Positions 1 to 8,908 of a DNA stretch of 64,000 bases are shown here, one piece after another. This stretch comes from DAMCZI01 sp032095175 (GTDB taxonomy: Bacteria; Bacillota; Clostridia; Clostridiales; Caloramatoraceae): the NCBI GenBank assembly GCA_032095175.1, contig DAMCZI010000001.1, positions 124,001 to 188,000 on the forward strand, read 5' to 3'. Numbering within the stretch: position 1 is the stretch's first letter; the number at the start of each line of letters is the position of its first letter. Position numbers and translations under genes: made by a program. The notes under the pieces were generated by a model. That model did not search any database, was not told where the DNA came from, and saw nothing but the letters and a program-made list of their open reading frames with translations.

Positions 1-569
1 TGGCAATAATCATTGGAATTATCCTATACATCGTGCTTCAGAAGACTACCTTTGGCTATGAGTTAAAAGCTACAGGCTTCAACAAATATGCCAGTGATTA
101 TGCAGGGATGAATGGCAAGACAAACATAATTATAACAATGGTAATAGCAGGTGGTCTTGCAGGGCTTGGGGGAGCATTTGCAATACTTGCACCTTCTGCT
201 ATAGCAGGAAGCAGTATGACCTATGAACCTATTAATATTATTGCTGCTAATGGTTTCAATGGTATAGCTGTTTCGCTACTGGGAAATTCTCATCCTATTG
301 GAATTGTTTTTTCAGCGTTGTTTATTTCCCATATACAGCGTGGAGGTACTTTAGCAAGCCTTGTAGGTTATAAGCCAGAAATAATAGATGTTGTTATAGC
401 TGTTATTATTTATTTTTCAGCCTTTGCTATGATAATGAATTCAGCTATAGCTAGATTTTTCAAGGGTCGTCTCGCAAAGGGTCATAGGACTAATGAAAAA
501 TTAAAGGATGAACCCGCACAAGTTGTTTTAAATGGGGTTTCTAATAATAAAGCAAAGGGGGCAAAATAA
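1..569 (+). CDS. ABC transporter permease, nucleoside (NupP/YufP) type, 5' end missing
   Basis: The reading frame is already open at the first base (frame 3), so the gene starts before the window; the GTG at 33 is internal. The visible part is hydrophobic with several membrane segments and the conserved segment around EPINIIAANGFNG followed by IAVSLLGNSHPIG, typical of BPD_transp_2 permeases of BmpA-dependent purine nucleoside importers. It ends in a basic cytoplasmic tail. The stop overlaps the next permease start (TAATG), so the two subunits are translationally coupled. The ATPase and the lipoprotein receptor are presumably upstream, outside the window. The exact substrate (nucleoside or another small solute) is inferred from family only. 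Confidence 0.85.
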   Translation, partial: AIIIGIILYIVLQKTTFGYELKATGFNKYASDYAGMNGKTNIIITMVIAGGLAGLGGAFAILAPSAIAGSSMTYEPINIIAANGFNGIAVSLLGNSHPIGIVFSALFISHIQRGGTLASLVGYKPEIIDVVIAVIIYFSAFAMIMNSAIARFFKGRLAKGHRTNEKLKDEPAQVVLNGVSNNKAKGAK

Positions 570-1534
570 TGAATACGGTATACTATTTAGTTCAAAATAT
601 GCTTCCTGTAGCAATGCCATTACTTCTTGTTGCATTGGGTGGTATGTTTAGTGAAACAAGTGGAGTTGTAAACATCGCACTTGAAGGAATAATGCTTTTC
701 GGAGCGTTCTTTGGTGCATTGTTTGTTTATTTTGTCCAGAATGCAGGTATGAATCCACAAACTGTTCTGCTTTTGGGAATGTTAATTGCTGCATTGGCAG
801 GGGTTATTTACTCGCTGCTTTTATCCTTTGCAGCAGTTAATATGAAGGCAGACCAGGTTATTACTGGTACTTCCCTTAATATGCTTATTCCAGCAGCAAT
901 CCTGTTATTTGCAAAAATGTTCTTTAAGAGTGACGGTATTACCACAGACATGGAATTTTATATTAAGGAAATACCTGTTTTAGGTAATATACCACTACTT
1001 GGAAAATTGTTTTTCCAAAGAACATATCTTACAGTTGGGATTAGCTTAATACTTCTTGTAATTGCAGTTATTTTGTTCTATAAAACGAAATTTGGTCTTA
1101 GACTTCGTGCATGCGGAGAACATCCTCAGGCTGCTGACTCAGTGGGTATTAATGTTTACAAAATGAGATATGCAGGTGTAAGTATTTCTGGTATTCTAGC
1201 TGGAATCGGAGGATTTTTTTACTCAGTTGGAGTTATGGATGGAAATGTAAATGGACATACAGGAGTAGCAGGATTTGGATTCCTTGCTTTAGCGGTAATG
1301 ATTTTTGGACAATGGAAGCCAATAAGAATATTTTTTGCATCCCTGTTTTTTGCATTCCTTAGAACCGTAGCATACTCAGTTTCATTGATACCATTCCTAA
1401 GTAAATTAGGAATCAATCAAACCTACTACAAGATGCTGCCGTACCTGGCTACAATGCTGGTACTTGCATTTACTTCAAAGAAGTCAAGGGCACCGAAAGC
1501 AGAAGGTATTCCATACGATAAATCCCTGAGATAG
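569..1534 (+). CDS. ABC transporter permease, nucleoside (NupQ/YufQ) type
   Basis: A 321-residue polytopic inner-membrane protein, full length for the family. Diagnostic stretches are GMFSETSGVVNIALEGIML near the N-terminus and RACGEHPQAADSVGINV near residue 190, both conserved in the second permease of BmpA-type nucleoside importers. The start overlaps the previous permease by one base. Together they should form the membrane channel of an importer for purine nucleosides. No strong terminator follows before the next gene, which starts 31 bases downstream with its own ribosome site (AAAGGGGG). Confidence 0.87.
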   Translation: MNTVYYLVQNMLPVAMPLLLVALGGMFSETSGVVNIALEGIMLFGAFFGALFVYFVQNAGMNPQTVLLLGMLIAALAGVIYSLLLSFAAVNMKADQVITGTSLNMLIPAAILLFAKMFFKSDGITTDMEFYIKEIPVLGNIPLLGKLFFQRTYLTVGISLILLVIAVILFYKTKFGLRLRACGEHPQAADSVGINVYKMRYAGVSISGILAGIGGFFYSVGVMDGNVNGHTGVAGFGFLALAVMIFGQWKPIRIFFASLFFAFLRTVAYSVSLIPFLSKLGINQTYYKMLPYLATMLVLAFTSKKSRAPKAEGIPYDKSLR

Positions 1535-1564
1535 GGTATTCTTAAAAAAAAGGGGGTAATTATT

Positions 1565-1936
1565 ATGCCAGAAACAGACAACATTTTAACATGGACATTA
1601 GTATCAGAATGTCCAGTTCCTAATGACATAAATGATTTACTAGTAGAAGGTGAAGTAGCAGTCGCTGCGTATAAGACATTCCGTGATAGTGCGATATTTA
1701 CTAATAAGAGATTAATTGTAAGGGATGCACAAGGTATTACAGGCAAAAAAGTGGAGGTATACTCCTTGCCCTATTCAACCATTAATATGTGGTCTACTGA
1801 AAATGCAGGAAAATTATTTGATCTTAATGCAGAAGTAGAACTTTGGACAAGAGCAGGGCATATTAAGGTAAATTTGCAGAAGGGTGTCGATATACGAAAA
1901 TTCGATAAGCTTATTGCCAATGCCCTTCTTAAATAA
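1565..1936 (+). CDS. bacterial PH-domain protein
   Basis: A 123-residue soluble protein that consists almost entirely of one bacterial pleckstrin-homology-like domain (PF08000 type). Typical features are the central segment FTNKRLIVRDAQGITGKKVE and the next strand YSLPYSTINMWSTENAG, with a C-terminal helix. No membrane segment or signal peptide. Function in bacteria is not established; members are proposed to form oligomeric rings. It sits 31 bases after the transporter permease with its own good ribosome site, so it may be co-transcribed but is probably not part of the transporter. Confidence 0.85.
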   Translation: MPETDNILTWTLVSECPVPNDINDLLVEGEVAVAAYKTFRDSAIFTNKRLIVRDAQGITGKKVEVYSLPYSTINMWSTENAGKLFDLNAEVELWTRAGHIKVNLQKGVDIRKFDKLIANALLK

Positions 1937-1990
1937 GATACTACATATATAAAAAGAATTAAAAGATAAAATACACATTTGAGTAATTTG

Positions 1991-2051
1991 AAATGCTCCC
2001 CTTATAGTAAAACAGCTTTATTATTTTAACTGTCTTCTACAAGGGGAGTAT
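1991..2051. terminator. long hairpin, probable terminator
   Basis: An imperfect stem of about 22 bp with arms ATGCTCCCCTTATAG and CTACAAGGGGAGTAT around an AT-rich loop. It lies just after the PH-domain gene and faces the SDR remnant on the other strand, so it may end transcription from either side. Confidence 0.5.
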
Positions 2052-2116
2052 ATCATTATTGATTATAGTACCTTTATTAATTTTATACTTGCGTTTCCAT
2101 ATGATTATGTTCTGAT

Positions 2117-2250
2117 TTATGGCTGCTTTCCGAGGTAAGCGAGAAGTCTACCATCTACATACAAAATATGACCATTAACAAAATTCGATGCTACCGAAGC
2201 CAAAAAGATGACATAAGCTGTAGTAACATCACCCCTCCTTTCTACTTCCA
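2117..2250 (-). pseudogene. remnant: C-terminal end of an SDR-family dehydrogenase (gluconate 5-dehydrogenase-like)
   Basis: Read on the minus strand, this stretch encodes FLASVASNFVNGHILYVDG followed by RLLAYLGKQP and a stop. This matches the C-terminus of classical short-chain dehydrogenases, close to gluconate 5-dehydrogenases that end in a glycine-rich YVDGG...AY.GKQP. Only about 45 codons remain and there is no catalytic Ser-Tyr-Lys region or nucleotide-binding motif, so it is a dead 3' fragment. It abuts another fragment on the opposite strand near 2250, which suggests a deletion junction. Confidence 0.7.
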
Positions 2251-2259
2251 TCTGTTTTA

Positions 2260-2433
2260 ATACATGATATTGACAAATCCAAAGGTATCGAAATTCCAGA
2301 TGACATTAACAACAAGAAAGTTGAAGAAAATCCCAAAACACCATTGGCAATTAATTATACTGTTACCCGGGATTTTGAAGAAGAGATTAAAAAAGCTGTA
2401 GTTGATTATTATCAGAAGGAAGCATCAAATTGA
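2260..2433 (+). pseudogene. remnant: C-terminal fragment of an unrecognised protein
   Basis: An open frame without a plausible start encodes an acidic and lysine-rich tail (IHDIDKSKGIEIPDDINN ... TVTRDFEEEIKKAVVDYYQK) ending at TGA 2431-2433. Composition is protein-like, there is no ribosome site, and the upstream sequence belongs to the SDR remnant on the other strand, so this looks like a 5'-truncated gene. I do not recognise the family. The remaining 2434-2630 contains only a weak TTG ORF that I do not support. Confidence 0.4.
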
Positions 2434-2630
2434 GATTTCATTTGATAAGTAGTATAAAAGTTTTGGTGACAGCATATAAATTTACCATTGCAGTACAGAA
2501 GTTAGCTTTAATCCCACCACTGGGAGTTAATGTAGGCGGGAATTTTAAATCGAATGGAGTAGAATCTCCACTCGATTATAAATGCTTCGACCTTAAAATG
2601 AGTTCACTATTAAAAAAGGAGGATAGTTAA

Positions 2631-2930
2631 ATGGGAGATACCTTTAAACCTTTAACTAAAGAAATGCTGGAAAAGTATCAAGCAAGAATGAAGGAAGATC
2701 CTAAACTAATCAAAGAATTACTTGATCATTATAAAAATTTAGGAGACAGCATTGTTTCTGAGGATTTAAAAAAAGAAATAGTTAGTGAGGCTTCAGAAAA
2801 AATGAAACAAGCTATTGTTAAGCTTCCATCCAAAGATAAAAAGCTTATTCAAACTTTAAATGAGAGTAGACCCATTAAAGTTAGTGTTAAGCTTGATAGA
2901 CAAAAGAATACTAAAGAAGTTAAGTATTAA
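2631..2930 (+). CDS. small charged hypothetical protein
   Basis: 99 residues, soluble, rich in Lys and Glu and probably mostly helical; no signal peptide or membrane segment. It has an excellent ribosome site (AAAGGAGG, 8 bases upstream of ATG) and ends 15 bases before the 516-residue gene, which also has a strong site (GGAGGAGGGG). The two therefore form an operon closed by a terminator at 4501. I do not recognise the family. A partner or chaperone role for the large neighbour is a guess from position only. Confidence 0.7.
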   Translation: MGDTFKPLTKEMLEKYQARMKEDPKLIKELLDHYKNLGDSIVSEDLKKEIVSEASEKMKQAIVKLPSKDKKLIQTLNESRPIKVSVKLDRQKNTKEVKY

Positions 2931-2945
2931 TGGAGGAGGGGTATA

Positions 2946-4496
2946 ATGAATACTGCTGGTTATGACCTCGCTGTTGAAGTTCAAGAAAGGTTTGTAAACA
3001 AGCTATTAACAGCAGCGTATTATTCAGGTAAATTTCCAAAATCAAAGTCTGGTTCTTATAAGTTTCCAATTCCTAATATTCCAGAAGACCTAAAAGACTA
3101 TACTAAAATAGACTATAAGTTGGATTTTGGCTTGCCCATTTTAGACTTTGTACAGAGTAATGCTCTACATATTAGCTGGTCAGCTGCAGCAACCTTTATT
3201 GTACTTGGAGGTATTGAGCTTAAAATTGATACTTTTATCAAATTTCTAGGTTCTGCTAAGTTTAACCAAGCTACAAAACAATTAAAATTGGATTTATCAA
3301 ATCCTAATGTCAATATTGAGTTTGATGATACTCCTATACCAAATAAAGTTACTAATAAGCTTAATCAGATACTTGCAACAGCAATGGAAAAGTTGTTAAC
3401 AGAAGAAATTTCAACGATTGAACTTACTCAACCTTTGTATTCGGGAAAGCTTCCAGAGTGTGATAAAGAAATAACTGTAAACCTGGGAAATATAAAAACC
3501 ACAGATGATATAGTAGCTTTAGCAGTTAATTTCTTAGATTACAATGGAGGTAATATCACAAATTTAACAGATTTTAGAGCTGGTTCTGACCTTGGGATAG
3601 GCATTAGTGAAAATGCTATGCATAGAGTTTTTGACTTCTGGTGGGCTAATACTAAGTATCCTAAAAGCATCTCCAAGACAGTCAATAAAACATTCGAAAC
3701 TGGCACTTATGATAACTATTTTGATTGGTTAATGGCAGGTATTGCAGCTGTAGTCCCAGGACTAGGCTCTATTATTGCAGCGATTGCCAGTAGTATGATT
3801 GATATTAATGAAGTAAAGGCAAATATGGGAGCAGATATATCTATTAATAAACCTTCTTTTGAATTATTAGATAATCAAAAAATTAAAATTGCTGGAAGTG
3901 TAAATGTATCAGCTTGGGCAGAACTTTTCTTGAAAATTACAATTAATTATCTTTTTGGCAGTGATACTTATAATAAGAAAATAGCTTCCTATAGTAATAA
4001 GTTTAATGTCTCCTTTACTGCCTTGGGGAGTGTAGGTCTGAATTCTCAAAATTGCTTAGTGGCAAATATTGAAGATATCGACTTGGAATTTGAAGGATTA
4101 TTTAATGGTGCTCCAGAATTTCTACTTAATTTTATACTTAATTGGTTAATTGACACTATCATTGATATAATTCCTCCTATTATTCTATCACCAATCTTAA
4201 TTGCTAAAGATATTCCAGGAACGCAGCTTAGCTTAGATGCTACTGTTAACAAGATTGAGATTAACACCAATGAGGTAATTGTATGTGCAAAAACCAAGCT
4301 TACTGGATTAGAAAATTTATATAAACCTCTATTTATAGCAAATAAAAATCCAAAGTCTATGGAAGTGCACCGTGCAGAGTGTGAATGGGCAAATAAAATC
4401 GCCAACTATCATAGGGTTCCTTATTTCTTCTTAGATGAAGCCTATGATGATGGGTATGATGATTGTGCCTACTGTTTACCAAACTCAAAAAGATAG
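2946..4496 (+). CDS. hypothetical protein with C-terminal Ada-like Cys/His metal-binding tail
   Basis: 516 residues without a signal peptide. Most of it is an unrecognised beta-rich region with two hydrophobic stretches, one near residues 260-285 (MAGIAAVVPGLGSIIAAIA) and one near 385-415 (NFILNWLIDTIIDIIPP), that could insert into membranes. The last 45 residues carry H475, C479, C507 and C510 in the arrangement EVHRAECEWANKI ... GYDDCAYC. That resembles the zinc-binding module of Ada and the same short module found at the C-terminus of some nucleases. Internal hydrophobic hairpins plus this tail might suggest a secreted effector or toxin-like protein with the upstream 99-residue protein as partner, but that is speculation. 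A good terminator follows immediately. Confidence 0.7.
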   Translation: MNTAGYDLAVEVQERFVNKLLTAAYYSGKFPKSKSGSYKFPIPNIPEDLKDYTKIDYKLDFGLPILDFVQSNALHISWSAAATFIVLGGIELKIDTFIKFLGSAKFNQATKQLKLDLSNPNVNIEFDDTPIPNKVTNKLNQILATAMEKLLTEEISTIELTQPLYSGKLPECDKEITVNLGNIKTTDDIVALAVNFLDYNGGNITNLTDFRAGSDLGIGISENAMHRVFDFWWANTKYPKSISKTVNKTFETGTYDNYFDWLMAGIAAVVPGLGSIIAAIASSMIDINEVKANMGADISINKPSFELLDNQKIKIAGSVNVSAWAELFLKITINYLFGSDTYNKKIASYSNKFNVSFTALGSVGLNSQNCLVANIEDIDLEFEGLFNGAPEFLLNFILNWLIDTIIDIIPPIILSPILIAKDIPGTQLSLDATVNKIEINTNEVIVCAKTKLTGLENLYKPLFIANKNPKSMEVHRAECEWANKIANYHRVPYFFLDEAYDDGYDDCAYCLPNSKR

Positions 4497-4500
4497 TATA

Positions 4501-4530
4501 AAAAACTCCTGGTTTAGACCAGGAGTTTTT
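4501..4530 (+). terminator. Rho-independent terminator
   Basis: Perfect 13-bp stem AAAAACTCCTGGT / ACCAGGAGTTTTT with a 4-base loop and T-tract, directly after the stop of the 516-residue gene. Confidence 0.9.
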
Positions 4531-4782
4531 GACTATTTATATATAACTCCCTTTGATTTGAAAATAACTATGCCATCACTTCAGGTGATAGGATGTATGA
4601 TGATTGTTCAAATTATATATTTCTTCATTGTAAGAAAAAACTATTTATTAGAAATAAAAAGGGGTTTGATATTATAAATATGATATCTTAAGCATCTATT
4701 GTATAAAACAATTATATATAATATAATACAAATGTGATTAAATATGTAAAAACATGGTGCTAATAAGGGGAGAATTAATAAG

Positions 4783-5388
4783 GTGAGTACAAAGAAAAAG
4801 GCAAAGCGCAGATCAAAGGAATTCTATAGTGTTAAGAAACCTTTGAAAAAAAAGAAAAGTGAAAAAAAGTTACAAGGTTGCTTTAAGAATATAGTATATA
4901 ATATTGGAATAATGATTGCTATATCAGCAATTGTTATTCCAATAGCGGTAATATCAACGATTCCCCAATATAAGTATCTGTTTAATTTTATTAAAGATAC
5001 AGCATTTATGATATTTTTTACATGGCTTGGGATTTATATAATATATGGGTATTACAAAAATAAACCCGCTGTACTTTTTGTAGGTATCCTGTGTATAATA
5101 ATTTCTATATCATTTTCTTTGGATTTAATTCCGTTAGCATTAGATTTGCCACAATATATAAAGGATAAACCTATTGTAATTCAAGGAGATAAACTTTATT
5201 CACATAAAGGGAGATTGAGAAACAGATCTTTATCATATAAGCATACATTCATTATTGTTAAAAAGGATAATGGAGAAGAAATAAAACTTTATGGAGATTA
5301 TCATCATTTGGAAAATAACAAAAAGTATAAGGTACAATATTATACACATAGTAAACTAATAAAAGATATAGTAGTGGTTAATGAGTAA
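4783..5388 (+). CDS. small membrane protein of unknown function
   Basis: 201 residues starting at GTG with AAGGGGAG upstream. The first 37 residues are extremely basic (many Lys and Arg), followed by three membrane helices at about 45-65, 72-92 and 100-122. A C-terminal soluble part of about 75 residues follows, predicted beta-rich (KDKPIVIQGDKLYSHKGRLR). The tail resembles small beta-barrel extracytoplasmic domains, but no family could be named. It stands alone between terminators. Confidence 0.7.
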   Translation: MSTKKKAKRRSKEFYSVKKPLKKKKSEKKLQGCFKNIVYNIGIMIAISAIVIPIAVISTIPQYKYLFNFIKDTAFMIFFTWLGIYIIYGYYKNKPAVLFVGILCIIISISFSLDLIPLALDLPQYIKDKPIVIQGDKLYSHKGRLRNRSLSYKHTFIIVKKDNGEEIKLYGDYHHLENNKKYKVQYYTHSKLIKDIVVVNE

Positions 5389-5426
5389 TAATAGTATTCA
5401 CTTAAAACTATTGGGGTGAATTTTTT

Positions 5427-5459
5427 CCGCGTTAAAATAATTTTAGCGTGGTTTTTTTT
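5427..5459 (+). terminator. Rho-independent terminator
   Basis: Stem CCGCGTTAAAA / TTTTAGCGTGG with G-U pairs and a 3-base loop, followed by eight T. It ends the 201-residue membrane protein gene. Confidence 0.75.
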
Positions 5460-5545
5460 ATTGATATGTTTGCAAATTGTAAGATTTCATTAAGATTTTA
5501 AATATTCTTCTTTTATTTTTCTAAGGTACTATAGAATTAAGATAT

Positions 5546-5663
5546 CTAAATATAAATCAAAAATTCTATTACATTTTGTCTTTTTAAACATCCTAAGGTC
5601 GGACCAATACTGCAGGGCTGTTTAAAAAAACAAAATGTAAAGAATTTTACGATTTATATATAG
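5546..5663 (-). repeat. long hairpin repeat, family A copy 1
   Basis: Arms of about 40 nt pair around a 28-nt loop (5591-5618). The outer arm pair is CTAAATATAAATC / GATTTATATATAG, and the inner arms contain ATTCTATTACATTTTGT and ACAAAATGTAAAGAAT. The reverse complement of the loop (GCCCTGCAGTATTGGTCCGA onward) closely matches the loop of the copy at 36811-36927, while the arms differ but stay complementary. It fills the gap upstream of the FtsX permease gene and may also contain or separate its promoter. Confidence 0.75.
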
Positions 5664-5711
5664 TAAAGATAACATGTTTCTTAAGATGTCTCAAAGAAGG
5701 GATGTGATTGT

Positions 5712-8033
5712 ATGTGGTTTAAAAAGATGAAAAAGAAAAAACTTCAATGTTTTCTAATAGGGATTCTATTATTTTTATCTTCATTAATATTTGCAAGTAG
5801 TTTATCCATGATAACCTCTATTAATGGTTATGTTGATAATTATTACTCAAATGAAGAATTCTATGATCTAATTTTATTCAATTCCAATGAAGAAGCTACA
5901 AATGATATATTACAATGGTGTAAAAGTAATTCAGAAATTAAGGATGTTAAGGCTATAGATGCATACACCTCTGGTAATGATATTTATCTAAATGATAAGA
6001 ATTTAAAGATAACACTTTATGATATTGCTCCTTTGGAGGATATGGGAAAACACCCCAGTGGATTAAATAAGATTAACTCAATAAATAAGTGCACCTATCC
6101 CAAAGAAGGAGAGGTGTGGCTTACTCAGCTCCTGGCAGATAATTTTAATATAGCTCTTGGAGATAGACTGACTTTTAAGACAAAAGGAGAGGATGTTACT
6201 TTAAAGGTAACTTCATTGATTAATGATTCACTTCAGCCAACTTCTATCTCTAACCAAATAGTCTTATATGTTAATAAAAATAATATCAAGGATTTTTCTT
6301 CTTTTACAAAAGCACCGTTGATATTGATTGATGCTAAAAGGGGTGCAAATATTTCCAACATAGAAAAAAATTTGACCTCTGCTGTGAAGGTTGGAGGATT
6401 TGCTCTTGATAAAGATATGTTAATTCAATCATCAACTATGATTTCTTCCTCGGTAGGCGGTGTTTGTACCTTAGCTTCATTGCTAATATTTATTGCTTCA
6501 GTGCTACTTATAAGGTTTATTATATGGAACAATATTTTAAAAGAGTATAGATCCATTGGCATATATAAAGCTTTAGGATTTTCTAAAAATGAAATTCTTA
6601 AGCTTTATATTACAGGGTATTTTTTAACTGCCATTATAGGAAGTGTAATTGGAGCACTTTGCAGTATTCCTATTCTAAATTATATAGCTTCTAAAATTTT
6701 AAAATATATTGGCAATTTTGATGGTGTAAATACCAATTTTATAGTTATTTTAGCTACAGTATTTTTATTTTCCCTTGTGGTGATTACAAATTTATATTTT
6801 GTTATTAGAAGAACTAATAGGATATCTCCAGTGGATGCTCTTAGAACTGGTGTTACTTCATCAAAGAAAAAGTTAACAAAGTCTTTAATTAAAAATACTA
6901 CCTCACCTTTAGCTTTAGCAGTGAACGATATGTTTAAATATAAAAAGATTTCTGCTTCGATTACATTAACATTAACCCTATCCTTAACTTTGGTATTACT
7001 CTTTGGTAATTTTAATGTGACTATGTCAAAAATGAAAGAAAAAACTCACATTTGGTTTGGTATGCCTAAAAGTAATGTAACTATAAGTGCTCCATTTTCT
7101 ACTTCAACAGAAGTTTTAAAGAATGCCCTAGATAAGGTTAAGATAGATAAGAAGGTTAAAAACTATATTTATGGTTCTCTAATGTGTTCATATGCAATGC
7201 TAGATACTAAAAAATATCCTATAAAAACTTCTTTATGTAGTGTAACTGTTTTGAATTCATTTAATAATGATTTTGGCTTCACTATCCTTGAAGGGCATAA
7301 TCCTGAAAACTATAAGGAGGTATCAGTTTCCTTAAAAGTATTAAAGGATGCAGGATTATCTATAGGAGACTATATAGAACTGTCTATAAATAATAAAAAA
7401 AGTTCCTATTTAATCTCAGGTTCCTATAATTCATTGATGTCTGATGGGTATAGCATAAGAATGTTAAGCTCTGCTATAGAAAGGGAGATCCCAGAATTTA
7501 TAGGAAGTGAAATCTTTGTAAACATTAAAGACACTTCTCAAATTGAAGAGTTTAAAAAAGATATAAATGACAAATTTACTAGCTTAGATGCCAGCGATAT
7601 ACATCCAATGATTAAATATAGCATTGATTCTATCCCCAACACATTCCTTCCTATATCTTATTTATTGATGGTGGTTTTTATAGCTTTCAGTTTAGTAACT
7701 ATATTAAATATTATCATGATGACCATCAGAGATAATAGAAGAAACTTTGGGATAATGAAGGCTTTAGGCTTTACATCCAAAGAGATAAGTCATAGATATC
7801 TATACAGGATATTAATACTAACATTATTTAGTTCCATAGCAGCTGTTGCTTTAAATTTAACAATAGGAAAACCTATCATGGCTGCTGCAATTAGTAAACT
7901 CGATGTGTTTATAATATCTAAGTCAACAATGACATTACTGTTAACAGCTATGATATTTTTAGTAATATCAATTACACTTATATGCTGTAGGTCTATAAAA
8001 AATACTAAACCTACTGAATTAATGGAAGAATAG
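5712..8033 (+). CDS. FtsX-type ABC transporter permease (large, two FtsX domains)
   Basis: 773 residues with the layout of MacB/LolE/BceB-like permeases: an N-terminal membrane helix (about 11-32), an extracytoplasmic domain, a three-helix FtsX block (about 250-375), a second helix and extracytoplasmic domain (about 415-640), and a last three-helix block (about 645-765). Segments such as EYRSIGIYKALGFSKNEIL and NFGIMKALGFTSKEISHRY are the conserved cytoplasmic coupling helices. The ATPase gene begins 10 bases downstream and a two-component system follows. Such modules usually detect or expel antimicrobial peptides or act on the cell envelope. Substrate is inferred only. Confidence 0.87.
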   Translation: MWFKKMKKKKLQCFLIGILLFLSSLIFASSLSMITSINGYVDNYYSNEEFYDLILFNSNEEATNDILQWCKSNSEIKDVKAIDAYTSGNDIYLNDKNLKITLYDIAPLEDMGKHPSGLNKINSINKCTYPKEGEVWLTQLLADNFNIALGDRLTFKTKGEDVTLKVTSLINDSLQPTSISNQIVLYVNKNNIKDFSSFTKAPLILIDAKRGANISNIEKNLTSAVKVGGFALDKDMLIQSSTMISSSVGGVCTLASLLIFIASVLLIRFIIWNNILKEYRSIGIYKALGFSKNEILKLYITGYFLTAIIGSVIGALCSIPILNYIASKILKYIGNFDGVNTNFIVILATVFLFSLVVITNLYFVIRRTNRISPVDALRTGVTSSKKKLTKSLIKNTTSPLALAVNDMFKYKKISASITLTLTLSLTLVLLFGNFNVTMSKMKEKTHIWFGMPKSNVTISAPFSTSTEVLKNALDKVKIDKKVKNYIYGSLMCSYAMLDTKKYPIKTSLCSVTVLNSFNNDFGFTILEGHNPENYKEVSVSLKVLKDAGLSIGDYIELSINNKKSSYLISGSYNSLMSDGYSIRMLSSAIEREIPEFIGSEIFVNIKDTSQIEEFKKDINDKFTSLDASDIHPMIKYSIDSIPNTFLPISYLLMVVFIAFSLVTILNIIMMTIRDNRRNFGIMKALGFTSKEISHRYLYRILILTLFSSIAAVALNLTIGKPIMAAAISKLDVFIISKSTMTLLLTAMIFLVISITLICCRSIKNTKPTELMEE

Positions 8034-8043
8034 GAGTGATTTT

Positions 8044-8802
8044 ATGAGAACTTCAGTTGTAAAAGCTAATAACCTTTGTAAATCCTTTGTTACAGGGAAA
8101 ACTGCTCTTAATGTTATAAAGAATTTAAATTTAGATATATATGAAGGTGATTTTACAGTAATAATGGGCAGCTCTGGTTCAGGAAAATCGACATTGCTTT
8201 ATGCTCTAAGTGGAATGGATAAAGCAACTAGTGGTACAGTAACTCTACTAGGTAATGAAATTACTTCAATGAAGGAAGAGGAACTCTCTTCTATAAGAAA
8301 AAAAGACATCTCCTTTGTGTTTCAAAGTATAAATTTGCTGCCAGATATAACTATTTTTGAAAATATCGCTTATTGTGGTTATGGTGTAAACAAAAATAAA
8401 AAAGAAGTTAATGAGAAAACCTTAAAGCTTCTTGAAGTCTTTGGACTGTCAGATGATAAGGATAAATATCCTTCTGAGATTTCTGGCGGTATGCAGCAAA
8501 GGGTAGCAATTGCAAGAGCTATAATTACATCGCCTAAAATATTATTTGGAGATGAACCCACAGGAGCTCTTAATTCTACTGCAGGAGAAGAGGTGCTAGA
8601 CATATTATCCGATTTAAATAAGAATGGGCAAACAGTAGTTATGGTTACCCATGATTTAAAAGCTGCAGCCCATGCCTCCAGGTTAATCTACTTAAAAGAT
8701 GGTAGAATTGATGGGGAACTGGACTTGGATAAGTTTTCAAAGAAAGATTACAAAAATAGAGAGATTATTATATTTGAATTTTTAAAAGAGAGAGGGTGGT
8801 AA
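8044..8802 (+). CDS. ABC transporter ATP-binding protein (MacB/LolD type)
   Basis: 252 residues. Walker A is GSSGSGKST (about 41-49), the signature ISGGMQQRVAIARA is near 145, Walker B ILFGDEPTGALNS is near 165, and the H-loop is MVTHD near 201. It belongs to the class that pairs with FtsX-type permeases, and the permease gene ends 10 bases upstream. ATP binding and hydrolysis in the cytoplasm would drive mechanical transmission through the permease rather than classical transport. Confidence 0.92.
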   Translation: MRTSVVKANNLCKSFVTGKTALNVIKNLNLDIYEGDFTVIMGSSGSGKSTLLYALSGMDKATSGTVTLLGNEITSMKEEELSSIRKKDISFVFQSINLLPDITIFENIAYCGYGVNKNKKEVNEKTLKLLEVFGLSDDKDKYPSEISGGMQQRVAIARAIITSPKILFGDEPTGALNSTAGEEVLDILSDLNKNGQTVVMVTHDLKAAAHASRLIYLKDGRIDGELDLDKFSKKDYKNREIIIFEFLKERGW

Positions 8803-8908
8803 ATCCCCTTTCTTTTATTTTCATGTTAAAATATATTTAGGAACTTTCATAAGAATAAATTTTTGATTTTTTAACTGATGTATGTTAAGTAGTTGGGGGG
8901 GATGGGAT

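Noticed and set aside
2430..2630. 66-codon ORF starting at TTG
   Set aside because: No ribosome site, overlaps a remnant's stop, no protein-like features; the real gene with AAAGGAGG starts at 2631.
4435..4677. 80-codon ORF
   Set aside because: Runs inside the end of the 516-residue gene and through its terminator; composition is not protein-like.
8882..8908. Upstream ATG for the response regulator
   Set aside because: The G-rich ribosome site lies between this ATG and the one at 8909; homologues begin at the latter.
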